Source of the DNA: Nocardiopsis eucommiae
GTDB taxonomy: Bacteria > Actinomycetota > Actinomycetes > Streptosporangiales > Streptosporangiaceae
DNA length: 64,000 nt
Assembly (NCBI GenBank): GCA_018388625.1
Contig: CP074402.1
Coordinates: 930,001 to 994,000, forward strand
Reading direction: 5' to 3'
How positions within the stretch are numbered: the stretch's first letter is position 1; the number at the start of each line of letters is the position of its first letter. Below the pieces are notes generated by a model. The model saw nothing but the letters and a program-made list of their open reading frames with translations, searched no databases and was not told the DNA's origin. The translations under genes were made by a program, and so were the position numbers. This document shows positions 1 to 8,277 of the stretch, one piece after another.

Positions 1-1
1 C

Positions 2-1702
2 TCCCTGAACAAGGGGCGGTTCGGGGACTACCCGGGCCGGGAGGACACGGCCCACCAACGCGAGTGGCGCGCCTACATGACGGTGGGTGTGCCTCTCGTC
101 GAGGAGCGCGGGGACATCACGCAGCCGCCGCCTGACGTCGTCTCCAAGCAGACGTACGTCAACCGGACCGACCCCACCCCCACGACCTGGTCGCACACGG
201 TCCAGTTCTCGATCTCGAACACGATCAGCTGGTCGCTCCAGGGGCAGGTCCAGCTCACCTTCGGCGCGAAGGCCACCGCCTCCCTGCAGCAGCAGCTCCA
301 GAAGAGCATGGCCCTGAACAACTCCCAGAAGACCACCCTGAAGAACAGCAAGGACAACCAGGGCGTCGACACGGAGTCCCAGTCGCAGACGACGAGCACG
401 ACCACGGCCACGGGGACCGCGACGGGCACCGGGGAGGTGTCGGCCCAGCTGATGCTCGGGATCACCGGCTCGGTCAGCGGCTCACTGACCACCGGGTTCA
501 CGACGTCCTCCACCCTGAACGGTGAGGTCGGCAGCCGGGTCGACGTGCTGGCCACACAACGGCGCCAGGTGCGCCGGTTCGACTACGAGTTCCCCATCAC
601 CTTCGGCGGCTGGGTCGCTCTGTACTATCCCGAGCCGGTGGAGGTGAAGGAGGTGCGTCCCGCCGGGCCGCAGTCCACGAACCCCCGGTACTCCAACGTG
701 CTCGCGTGGAGGATCAACGAGACCGGCAAGGAGACGGAGGCCTTCGACCTCACCGATGACGGCAGGCCCTTCATGCAGAGGGGCGAGGCCGAGGTCGTCT
801 CCACCCTGGCGGGGGAGCACGAGGTCTTCGAGCTGGAGAACCTCGTCTTCGAGGAGAAGCACCACCCCCTCCACCAGGTCGACCTGGCACGACCGGAGGC
901 CCCGAAGGCGACCCCCGACGAGGTCGCCACGGGGCTGGGCAGGGCCGAGGGCCTCGCCCTGGACCAGGACGGACGGAGGGCGTACGTGGTCGAGCGCGGT
1001 CGCGGTGGACGGCTCCACAAGGTGGACCTCGACAGCGGCGCGACGGAGTGGGTCGCGGAGGGCCTGGGAGACACCAACGACGTGGCGCTGGACCTGCCCC
1101 GGGACAGGGCCTTCCTCGCCGACCACAACCACCGGCGCGTGATCACGGTGAACCTCTCCGACCACTCCGCCGCCCCCGTCACGGTCGTCGAGGGTCCGTA
1201 CGCCTACGGCGTCGCACTGGACCCGTCACACGAGCGGCTGTACGTCAGTGACCTCGCGGCCGGGAGGCTGATCGAGTACGACCTGAGCGGCGGTGCGGTC
1301 GAGGAGCGGCGCGGTTGGCCGGTGCCGAGGGCCGCCGGGGTGACGCTGAGCGGCGGCAGGGCCTATGTCGGCCAGTACGACAGGGGCGAGCTCTACGAGA
1401 TCGATCTGACGGCGGAGGACCCCACTCCACTGAGGGTGGCCACCGCCCTGGGACAGAGCGTCCGTGTGGCCTCGGACGGCGCGGCCCACGCCTACGTCGC
1501 CGATCCGGCGGGCGGCAGGCTACACGAGGTCGTCCTGACCGAAGGCGAGGACAGGGGCCTCCAGCGGGCCGCGGCCGAGGACCTCGGAGCGGTCTGCGGA
1601 GTCGGGCTGGACCACGCCCGCGACGTTGTGTACGTCAGCAGCAGGCAGGGCAGGCTGCTGCGGATCTCCGGGGTGTTGAACGCCTCCGCTCCGGAGGCGT
1701 AG
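2..1702 (+). CDS. Aerolysin-like (ETX/MTX2-type) domain fused to beta-propeller, 5' partial
   Basis: The frame is open from base 2 and the true start lies outside the window; the first in-frame ATG is at 77. Numbered from that ATG, residues about 35-200 are rich in alternating Ser/Thr (FSISNTISWSLQG, QSQTTSTTTATGTATGTG, GSVSGSLTTGF) and end in a strand reading VDVLATQRR. This layout resembles the membrane-insertion region of aerolysin-family beta-pore proteins. Residues about 285-535 hold five or six degenerate repeats of about 45 residues (GLALDQDGRRAYV, VALDLPRDRAFLAD, VALDPSHERLYVSD) typical of NHL/SMP-30-like beta-propellers. I infer a pore-forming or surface-binding protein with a propeller recognition module. 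No signal peptide can be judged because the N-terminus is missing. The fold assignment rests on pattern only. Confidence 0.6.
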   Translation, partial: SLNKGRFGDYPGREDTAHQREWRAYMTVGVPLVEERGDITQPPPDVVSKQTYVNRTDPTPTTWSHTVQFSISNTISWSLQGQVQLTFGAKATASLQQQLQKSMALNNSQKTTLKNSKDNQGVDTESQSQTTSTTTATGTATGTGEVSAQLMLGITGSVSGSLTTGFTTSSTLNGEVGSRVDVLATQRRQVRRFDYEFPITFGGWVALYYPEPVEVKEVRPAGPQSTNPRYSNVLAWRINETGKETEAFDLTDDGRPFMQRGEAEVVSTLAGEHEVFELENLVFEEKHHPLHQVDLARPEAPKATPDEVATGLGRAEGLALDQDGRRAYVVERGRGGRLHKVDLDSGATEWVAEGLGDTNDVALDLPRDRAFLADHNHRRVITVNLSDHSAAPVTVVEGPYAYGVALDPSHERLYVSDLAAGRLIEYDLSGGAVEERRGWPVPRAAGVTLSGGRAYVGQYDRGELYEIDLTAEDPTPLRVATALGQSVRVASDGAAHAYVADPAGGRLHEVVLTEGEDRGLQRAAAEDLGAVCGVGLDHARDVVYVSSRQGRLLRISGVLNASAPEA

Positions 1703-1838
1703 AGGGCGGTCCTGGGTCGTCGTCGCGGCTTCTCACGGAGGCCCACCGACACCACAGGGGATCGGAGGTCGGGGAACCCGGTGGACGGGTTTCCCGACCA
1801 CGCCCCGGGCGGGCCGCGAGGCCCTAGGGTGGTTTCCC

Positions 1839-2267
1839 GTGGGAGAGACACTGATCGTGGTGGGCGCGGCCATCATCCGAGACGGACACGTCCTGGCCGC
1901 CCAGCGAGCCGAACCCGAGCGCCTGCGCGGCCTGTGGGAGTTCCCCGGCGGCAAGACCGAGCCGGGGGAGACCCCCGCCCAGGCGTTGGTGCGCGAGTGC
2001 CGGGAGGAACTGGGCGTCACCGTCCGGGCCGGGGAACCGGTCGGCGCCGACGTGCCCTTCCCCGCGCCCTCCGACGGCCACACCCGCCCCGCCGTCCTGC
2101 GCCTGCTGCGGGCCGAGCTGCTCGCCGGGGAGCCCCGGGCGCTGGAGCACCGGGCGGTCCGCTGGGTGCCCGACGAGGGGCTCCGGGACCTCGACTGGAT
2201 GCCCGCCGACGTCCCCTTCCTGGCGGCTCTCTCACCGCTCCTCCGGACGCGCGAAACCCCGTACTGA
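1839..2267 (+). CDS. Nudix hydrolase, MutT-like
   Basis: A 142-residue protein that starts with GTG. Residues 38-60 match the Nudix box GX5EX7REUXEEXGU: G38, E44, R52-E53, E56-E57 and G59. Short single-domain size and the N-terminal strand VVGAAIIRDGHVLAAQR fit MutT-type enzymes that hydrolyse oxidised nucleotides such as 8-oxo-dGTP; the substrate is inferred from the family. It lies alone between the toxin-like gene and typA, and no overlapping partner is seen. The preceding gap (1703-1838) holds no other gene I can support. Confidence 0.8.
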   Translation: MGETLIVVGAAIIRDGHVLAAQRAEPERLRGLWEFPGGKTEPGETPAQALVRECREELGVTVRAGEPVGADVPFPAPSDGHTRPAVLRLLRAELLAGEPRALEHRAVRWVPDEGLRDLDWMPADVPFLAALSPLLRTRETPY

Positions 2268-2435
2268 CAGGGTTTCCGGGCGATCCGAGGACCCCGGGCC
2301 GCACCCCTTCCAGGGTGACGAAACTAACCGGGGTGGCCTGTACGTATCCCAACCAGCCCGCTATGACCGCATAAACTGGCTACGGGCCGTGGCACTCTGC
2401 GGTCTCTACCCAGTACAGGAGATCGAGACTTAAGC

Positions 2436-4327
2436 ATGTCCAGCGCTACGCCCGTCGAGGGCTCCGCCCGCCGCAGTGACCTGCGCAACGTCGCCATCGT
2501 GGCTCACGTCGACCACGGCAAGACGACCCTCGTTGACGCCATGCTCTGGCAGTCCGGAGTCTTCCGGGAGAACCAGGATGTCGACGACCGTGTGATGGAC
2601 TCCAACGACCTGGAGCGCGAGAAGGGCATCACCATTCTCGCGAAGAACACGGCGGTGCACTACACCACGCCCGAGGGCGAGGACGTGGTCATCAACATCA
2701 TCGACACCCCCGGCCACGCCGACTTCGGTGGCGAGGTCGAGCGCGGTCTGTCGATGGTGGACGGTGTCGTCCTCCTCGTCGACGCCAGTGAGGGCCCCCT
2801 CCCGCAGACCCGCTTCGTGCTCCGCAAGGCCCTCGCGGCCAAGCTCCCCGTCATCCTCGTGATCAACAAGGTGGACCGGCCCGACAGCCGGATCGCCGAG
2901 GTCGTGGACGACACCTACGAGCTGTTCATGGACCTGGACGCCGACGAGTCGCAGATCGAGTTCCCGATCGTCTACACGTGCGCCCGTGACGGCAAGGCCT
3001 CCCTGGAGCGCCCCGCCAACGGCACCGTGCCCGACAACGACAACCTCGTCCCGCTGTTCTCCACCATCCTGGACACGATCCCGGCCCCCGAGTACGTCCC
3101 CGACGCGCCCCTCCAGGCCCACGTCACCAACCTGGACGCCTCCCCTTCCTCGGCCGTCTGGCCCTGGTCCGGGTCCAGCAGGGCGAGCTCCGCAAGGGCC
3201 AGCAGGTCGCGTGGATCCGCACCGACGGCACCACCCAGCAGGTCAAGATCACCGAGCTGCTCATGACCGAGGGTCTGGAGCGCAAGCCCGCCGAGAAGGC
3301 CGGCCCCGGTGACATCGCGGCCATCGCGGGCATCGAGGAGATCATGATCGGTGAGACCCTCGCCGACCCCGAGAACCCCGTGGCGCTGCCGCTCATCAAG
3401 GTGGACGAGCCCGCCATCTCCATGACCATCGGCACCAACAACTCGCCGCTGGTCGGCAAGGTCAAGGGCGCCAAGGTCACGGCCCGCCTGGTCAAGGACC
3501 GCCTGGAGAAGGAGCTCATCGGCAACGTCTCCCTGCGCGTGCTCCCGACCGAGCGTCCCGACACCTGGGAGGTGCAGGGCCGTGGCGAGCTGGCGCTGGC
3601 CATCCTGGTCGAGCAGATGCGCCGTGAGGGCTACGAGCTGACCGTGGGCAAGCCCCAGGTGGTCACCAAGAACATCGACGGCAAGGTGCACGAGCCGGTC
3701 GAGCGCCTCACCGTGGACGCGCCCGAGGAGTACATGGGCGCCATCACCCAGCTCCTGAGCGTCCGCAAGGGCCGTATGGAGAACATGGTCAACCACGGCA
3801 CCGGCTGGGTCCGCATGGACTGGCTGGTCCCGTCCCGCGGCCTCATCGGCTTCCGGACCGAGTTCCTCACCGAGACGCGCGGCACCGGCATCGCCAACCA
3901 CGTCTTCGAGAAGTTCGAGCCCTGGTTCGGTGACATCCGTTCCCGGCCGAACGGCTCCCTGGTCGCCGACCGCGCCGGTGTGGCCGTCGCGTTCGCGATG
4001 TTCAACCTCCAGGAGCGCGGCACGCTGTTCGTCGAGCCCACCACCGAGGTGTACGAGGGCATGATCGTCGGCGAGAACTCGCGCTCCGACGACATGGACG
4101 TCAACATCACCAAGGAGAAGAAGCTCACCAACATGCGTTCGGCCACCGGCGACGAGCTCGTCCGCCTGGTGCCGCCGCGCAAGCTCTCGCTGGAGCAGGC
4201 CCTGGAGTTCTGCCGCGAGGACGAGTGCGTCGAGGTGACGCCCGAGAACGTCCGCATCCGCAAGGTCATCCTCGACCAGAAGGAGCGCGGCCGGATCACG
4301 GCGAACCGGAAGCGCCAGCAGCAGTAG
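2436..4327 (+). CDS. typA: Ribosome-associated GTPase TypA/BipA (frameshifted)
   Basis: Translational GTPase that binds the ribosome and aids assembly and stress or cold response. The N-terminal G domain shows AHVDHGKTT (23-31), DTPGH (90-94) and NKVD (144-147). The frame breaks at the C run 3142-3145: with four Cs the protein derails after VTNLDASP, while a fifth C gives [14 protein letters not shown] and runs on to the stop at 4327. The corrected length is about 630 residues, usual for BipA, including the C-terminal domain with [21 protein letters not shown] precedes the ATG, with rather long spacing. A one-base deletion error is more likely than a pseudogene because both halves are perfectly conserved. 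A strong terminator follows. Confidence 0.9.
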
Positions 4328-4362
4328 GCGGCGGACGGGGGACGGTCGGTCCTCCGGTTCCT

Positions 4363-4408
4363 GGAGCGGGCGGGGTGCGATCGCACCCCGCCCGCTCCGC
4401 GTTTTCTC
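4363..4408 (+). terminator. Rho-independent terminator after typA
   Basis: Positions 4363-4398 form a perfect 36-base palindrome of GC-rich arms around GATC, followed by GCGTTTTCTC. It ends the typA transcript before the next same-strand gene. Confidence 0.85.
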
Positions 4409-4437
4409 AGGACACCACTCGGGTAAACACGTAGGAC

Positions 4438-5103
4438 ATGAAAGCCCAGCCCTCGTGTCCACGTTGCGGACGCGCCGTACAACCCCCGGGGTTGTGGACC
4501 AGCGCGTGGAGGTGTGACGCCCACGGGGCGGTCGCACCCCTCCAGGGCGTACGGGCACCCGGCCCCGCCGTACTCGACACCCTCCTCGCGCAGGCCGGGG
4601 TCCCCGTGTGGGTCCCGTGGCCGTTGCCGACCGGTTGGGTGGTCACCGGGTTCGCGGAGGTCGGTGACGAACGCAGCGGCGCGCTGGCGGTGGCCGTGGC
4701 CCTGTCCGGCCCCAACCCGCTCGGCGGCGTGGGTGAGGCGGTGATCGTCGCCGAGGACCCGGGGATCGGCCTGGGCGCGCGCATCGCCGGTCTGGAGGGG
4801 CCCGACCCCGGACAGGGCTTCGACTCCGGCCCGCCCGACGCCAAGGTGCGCTTCGACGGGCACGAGGTGGCACTGTGGAACCTCGACGTGGGGCGCGACC
4901 GTGCCGCCTACGCCGGTGAGGGGCTCTCCCACTGGCTGTGGCTGGTCTTCGCCTCCGCCGACACCGGGTTGCTGATGTGCGAGGTCAGCTCCCTGCGCGA
5001 CCTGCGCGACCTCCGGGACGGCGGCGTCGCCCTGGAACCGCCGTTCGGGGCGCCCAGCCCGTTCCTCAGCCGAATCCTGAGGGCCGAGGGCGAACAGGAC
5101 TGA
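4438..5103 (+). CDS. Zinc-ribbon protein, DUF6758-like
   Basis: A 221-residue protein with a small N-terminal zinc-ribbon-like motif, CPRCG (C7, C10) and C26/H29, followed by a soluble alpha/beta region of unknown function. From memory, proteins of this type sit directly upstream of PHP-domain phosphoesterases in actinomycetes, and that is the arrangement here, with only 56 bases to the next start. A co-transcribed role is inferred; the reaction is unknown. The C-terminus carries a short LRDLRDLRD repeat. Confidence 0.65.
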   Translation: MKAQPSCPRCGRAVQPPGLWTSAWRCDAHGAVAPLQGVRAPGPAVLDTLLAQAGVPVWVPWPLPTGWVVTGFAEVGDERSGALAVAVALSGPNPLGGVGEAVIVAEDPGIGLGARIAGLEGPDPGQGFDSGPPDAKVRFDGHEVALWNLDVGRDRAAYAGEGLSHWLWLVFASADTGLLMCEVSSLRDLRDLRDGGVALEPPFGAPSPFLSRILRAEGEQD

Positions 5104-5159
5104 CCGGCCCCGGGCCCCCGTACCGAGCGGGAACGCCCGCGCTTACGTACAATCGCCCG

Positions 5160-6035
5160 GTGACACGTATCGACCTGCACTCCCACAGCTCGGTCTCCGA
5201 CGGGACCGACGCCCCAGCCGAGGTCATCGCGTACGCGGTCGCCGCCGGACTCGACGTACTCGCTCTGACCGACCACGACACGGTCGGCGGGATCGCGGAG
5301 GCGGCGGAGCACCTGCCGTCCGGGTTCACCCTGGTCCCCGGGATGGAGCTGTCCTGCGCCCACGAGGGTTCCAGTGTCCACCTGGTCTCCTACCTGTTCG
5401 ATCCGGACTCCTCCGGTCTGGCCGCCGAACTCCGCCGTGTCCGGTCGGACCGGGCCTCCCGCGCCGAGGAGATGGTGGCCAAACTCCAGGAGCACGGTGT
5501 GGACGTGACCTGGGAGCGGGTGCTGGAGATCGCCGGGGCGGGCGTCGCGGAGTACGCCGACGCCAACACCATCGGCCGCCCCCACCTGGCCCGCGCGGTG
5601 GTGGAGGCGGGCGCGGCCCGCGACGTGCAGGACGCCTTCGACAAGTGGATCGGTTCGGGCGGCCCCGCCTACGCGTCCCGGTACGCGATCGACCCCGTCC
5701 GCGCCGTCGAGCTGGTCCGGGAGGCGGGCGGGGTCTGCTCGCTGGCCCACCCGGGCAGGGCCGAGGGCGCCACCAACGGCGCGGTGCCGGTGGAGCTGGC
5801 CGAGCGCATGGCAGCGGCCGGGCTGGGCGGGATCGAGGCCGACCACCCCTCGCACAACCGGACCCAGCGCAAGTTCTGGCGGGGCGTCGCCGCGGACCTG
5901 GGCGTGGTGGTGACCGGGTCCAGTGACGACCACGGATCCCTGACCGGGCGCCGTCTGGGCTGCCGCACCACGGCCCCGGAGGCGTTCGAGGAGCTCACCG
6001 CCCCGGCGACCGGGGTGCCGCTGATCGTGGGGTGA
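5160..6035 (+). CDS. PHP-domain phosphoesterase (TrpH/nucleoside-bisphosphate phosphatase-like)
   Basis: A 291-residue metal-dependent phosphoesterase. I chose the GTG at 5160 because it puts the conserved RIDLHSHSSVSDG at the N-terminus; the longer open frame upstream overlaps the previous gene. PHP motifs in order are H7/H9, TDHD (37-40), E63 of GMELSC, SLAHPGRA, EADHPSHN and SDDHG, so the trinuclear metal site looks complete. The TrpH/YciV family removes phosphate from 3',5'-nucleoside bisphosphates or short oligonucleotides; the substrate here is inferred. Confidence 0.85.
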   Translation: MTRIDLHSHSSVSDGTDAPAEVIAYAVAAGLDVLALTDHDTVGGIAEAAEHLPSGFTLVPGMELSCAHEGSSVHLVSYLFDPDSSGLAAELRRVRSDRASRAEEMVAKLQEHGVDVTWERVLEIAGAGVAEYADANTIGRPHLARAVVEAGAARDVQDAFDKWIGSGGPAYASRYAIDPVRAVELVREAGGVCSLAHPGRAEGATNGAVPVELAERMAAAGLGGIEADHPSHNRTQRKFWRGVAADLGVVVTGSSDDHGSLTGRRLGCRTTAPEAFEELTAPATGVPLIVG

Positions 6036-6140
6036 CCTGCCGCCGGAGCCGGGTCTTCGGTACGGTACGGACCACTGCGCGGGGACGCGAGAATGGTCGC
6101 AGCGTTGTAGCACTTACCCCTGGATGAGAGGTCTGTAGCC

Positions 6141-7187
6141 GTGTTCTGGAAGCGGAAGCCGAAGAAGCAGGACGGCCAGGAGGCCACCGATTCCGCTGCG
6201 GAGGTCGTGGAGGACACCACCGAGGAGACCGAGGACGACGCGGTCGCGTCCAAGGACGCCGAGGCGGTGGAGAAGGACGTCACGGTCAAGGACGAGGCCG
6301 ACGCCAAGGACGTCCCGGCCGACTCCGAGTCGGAGAAGGCCGACTCCGAGGACTCCGAGCCGGAGAAGGCTGACGCCGAGGAGTCCGTGGACGCGGACGC
6401 CGGGTCCGACGAGGCCGGTGGCTCCGAGGCCGACGCGGACCGGGACGACGCCAAGGCGGAGGACGGGACCGACGCCGAGGGCTCCGCGTCCGACTCCGAC
6501 ACCGAGTCCGCCGACGCGTCCGAGGACGAGGACGAGGTGGTGGAGGTCGGAGTCACCGGCCCCGACTCCGACGGCATCACCCGTGTCCGCACCGCCGGGA
6601 CCTTCGAGTTCGACGGCGAGAAGTACGACATCATCAGCAACACGTGGATCATCGAGGCCGACAAGGACGGAGTCGTGATCATCGACCCCGCCCACGACGC
6701 CGAGGCGATCATGAAGGCAGTCGGTGACCGCGAGGTCTACCTGGTGGCCTGCACCAACGGCTACAGCCCCCACATCGAGTCGGCCCTGGCCATCGCCCAG
6801 GAGACCGAGGCCGACATCGCCCTGCACCCCCGCGAGATGCGCGCCTGGCGCCGCCTCCACGGCGCGGAGCACCGCCCCGAGATCGACGTCGAGGGCGAGG
6901 GCGCCCTGGACATCGGAGACCTGCACATCGACGTCCTGGCCCTGCCCGGCACCACGAACGGTTCCGTCGGCTACTACGTGAGCCAGCTCGGCGCCGTGTT
7001 CAGCGGTGACACCCTCCGCAAGGGGGAGCCCGGCATGGTCGGCAACACCTACATCGACTACACGACCCAGCTCGCCTCCATCGGAGAGGGCCTGCTCTCC
7101 CTGCCGCCGGACACCCGCGTCCTCCCGGACCGCGGCCCGTCCACCACGGTCGAGGCCGAGGGCCGCAACTTCGACTCCTGGGTCTGA
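6141..7187 (+). CDS. Metallo-beta-lactamase-fold protein with degenerate metal site and acidic N-terminal tail
   Basis: A 348-residue protein starting with GTG. Residues 1-10 are basic (FWKRKPKK); residues about 11-135 are a low-complexity Asp/Glu/Ala/Ser tail without aromatic residues, probably disordered. Residues about 140-348 fit a metallo-beta-lactamase fold: strands GTFEFDGEKYDIISNTWII, then FSGDTL (287-292). Most metal ligands are missing: the HxHxDH motif reads TNGYSPH (205-211), the usual PGHTPGS reads PGTTNGS (269-275), and the late GHGP-type histidine is Arg in PDRGP (329-333). Only H211 and D290 remain. I infer a non-catalytic or strongly altered member of the family. A terminator follows. 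Confidence 0.7.
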   Translation: MFWKRKPKKQDGQEATDSAAEVVEDTTEETEDDAVASKDAEAVEKDVTVKDEADAKDVPADSESEKADSEDSEPEKADAEESVDADAGSDEAGGSEADADRDDAKAEDGTDAEGSASDSDTESADASEDEDEVVEVGVTGPDSDGITRVRTAGTFEFDGEKYDIISNTWIIEADKDGVVIIDPAHDAEAIMKAVGDREVYLVACTNGYSPHIESALAIAQETEADIALHPREMRAWRRLHGAEHRPEIDVEGEGALDIGDLHIDVLALPGTTNGSVGYYVSQLGAVFSGDTLRKGEPGMVGNTYIDYTTQLASIGEGLLSLPPDTRVLPDRGPSTTVEAEGRNFDSWV

Positions 7188-7203
7188 TCCCTCCGGACCA
7201 CGC

Positions 7204-7250
7204 ACGGCCGGGTGACCGCTCCTCACAGGGGCGGCCACCCGGCCGTTTCC
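7204..7250. terminator. Bidirectional terminator between convergent genes
   Basis: ACGGCCGGGTG pairs with CACCCGGCCGT across an inner CCGCTCC/GGGGCGG stem, followed by TTTCCTTCC. It serves the MBL-fold gene and possibly the convergent hydrolase. Confidence 0.7.
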
Positions 7251-7281
7251 TTCCGGGCACACCGGTCGGGCGGACGCGGTC

Positions 7282-8190
7282 TCAGCGTCGGCCGACGGAC
7301 TCGGTCTCGTTCCAGAAGCCCGTGAGCGCGCTCGACGTGGTCTCGGGGGCCTCCACGTTGGGGGAGTGGCCCGCACCGGGGACCACCAGCCGACGCGCGC
7401 CCAGGCGCTCGGCCATGCCGTCCTGCTCGGCCAGCGGCCAGGCGTCGTCGTTCTCGCCGTAGAGGACCAGGGCGGGAAGGTCGACTTCGGCCAGCTCGTC
7501 GATCCGGTCCCGGGCGCCCAGCAGGTCCTCGGCCATCCGGATGAAGGCCAGGGCGCTCGTGTTCAGGAACCGCTCGCGCAGGAAGTCCACGACCTCGGGC
7601 TTGACGGTGCGGGCGCGTGCCTCGGCGGCGAAGCGCTCGTCCCACAGCGTCAGGAGCCGTTCCGGGGACGGGTCCATCGACAGCGCGGCGATGAGGTTGC
7701 GTGCCCGGTCGGCGGCGGGGCCGCTCAGGGCGCCGGGGCCGGAACACATCAGGGTGAGGGAGGCCAGCGGCGCGAGTTCGGTCAGCGCCGCCTCCTGGCA
7801 GACCAGACCGCCGAAGGAGTGCCCCACCAGGTGCACGGGGCCGCCGTCACCGACGACGTCGAGGACCTCGCCCACCACCGCGCCCAGGGAGGACAGGCGG
7901 TAGTCGGGCGGCTCGACCCCGGGCGGCGGGGTGAGGGTCTCGGGGCCGGGCGAACGGTACGTGCCGGGCAGGTCGATCGCGACCACCTCCCGCCCGGCCT
8001 GGGCCAGGCTCTGGAGGAGGGCGATGAAGTCCTCCTTGCTGCCGGTGAAACCGTGCACCAGGACAGCGGGGGCGAGGACGGTGCCGCCGGAGGTGGGCTG
8101 AGCCCGGAGTGCGGCCACCGGACCGTACGAAAGACGCAGGTCCGTGCGCCGCACACCCGGCGGCGGATCGAGGAACTCAGGTGTACTCAC
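7282..8190 (-). CDS. Alpha/beta hydrolase
   Basis: A 302-residue serine hydrolase starting with GTG. Visible are the oxyanion HGFTG (46-50), the nucleophile elbow GHSFGG with S125, the acid near D248 (GENDDAW) and the catalytic histidine H275 (GAGHSPN). Cap-domain sequence lies between about 140 and 230. The substrate cannot be predicted. It is convergent with the MBL-fold gene and in the same orientation as the DEAD-box gene, 87 bases downstream of that gene's stop. A lipV-type hydrolase lies in the equivalent mycobacterial block, but orthology is not established. Confidence 0.85.
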   Translation of the reverse strand: MSTPEFLDPPPGVRRTDLRLSYGPVAALRAQPTSGGTVLAPAVLVHGFTGSKEDFIALLQSLAQAGREVVAIDLPGTYRSPGPETLTPPPGVEPPDYRLSSLGAVVGEVLDVVGDGGPVHLVGHSFGGLVCQEAALTELAPLASLTLMCSGPGALSGPAADRARNLIAALSMDPSPERLLTLWDERFAAEARARTVKPEVVDFLRERFLNTSALAFIRMAEDLLGARDRIDELAEVDLPALVLYGENDDAWPLAEQDGMAERLGARRLVVPGAGHSPNVEAPETTSSALTGFWNETESVGRR

Positions 8191-8277
8191 GTCGGGCCAC
8201 CCTAGACGATGGGACTACCGGTCCGGGGCTACCCGACGCGGATTCGACCGTTCTCGGATCAGGTGATTCAGGTTGGT

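Noticed and set aside
4938..5159. Longer N-terminus for the PHP protein
   Set aside because: It overlaps the preceding gene and lacks PHP-family similarity; GTG 5160 puts the conserved motif at the start.
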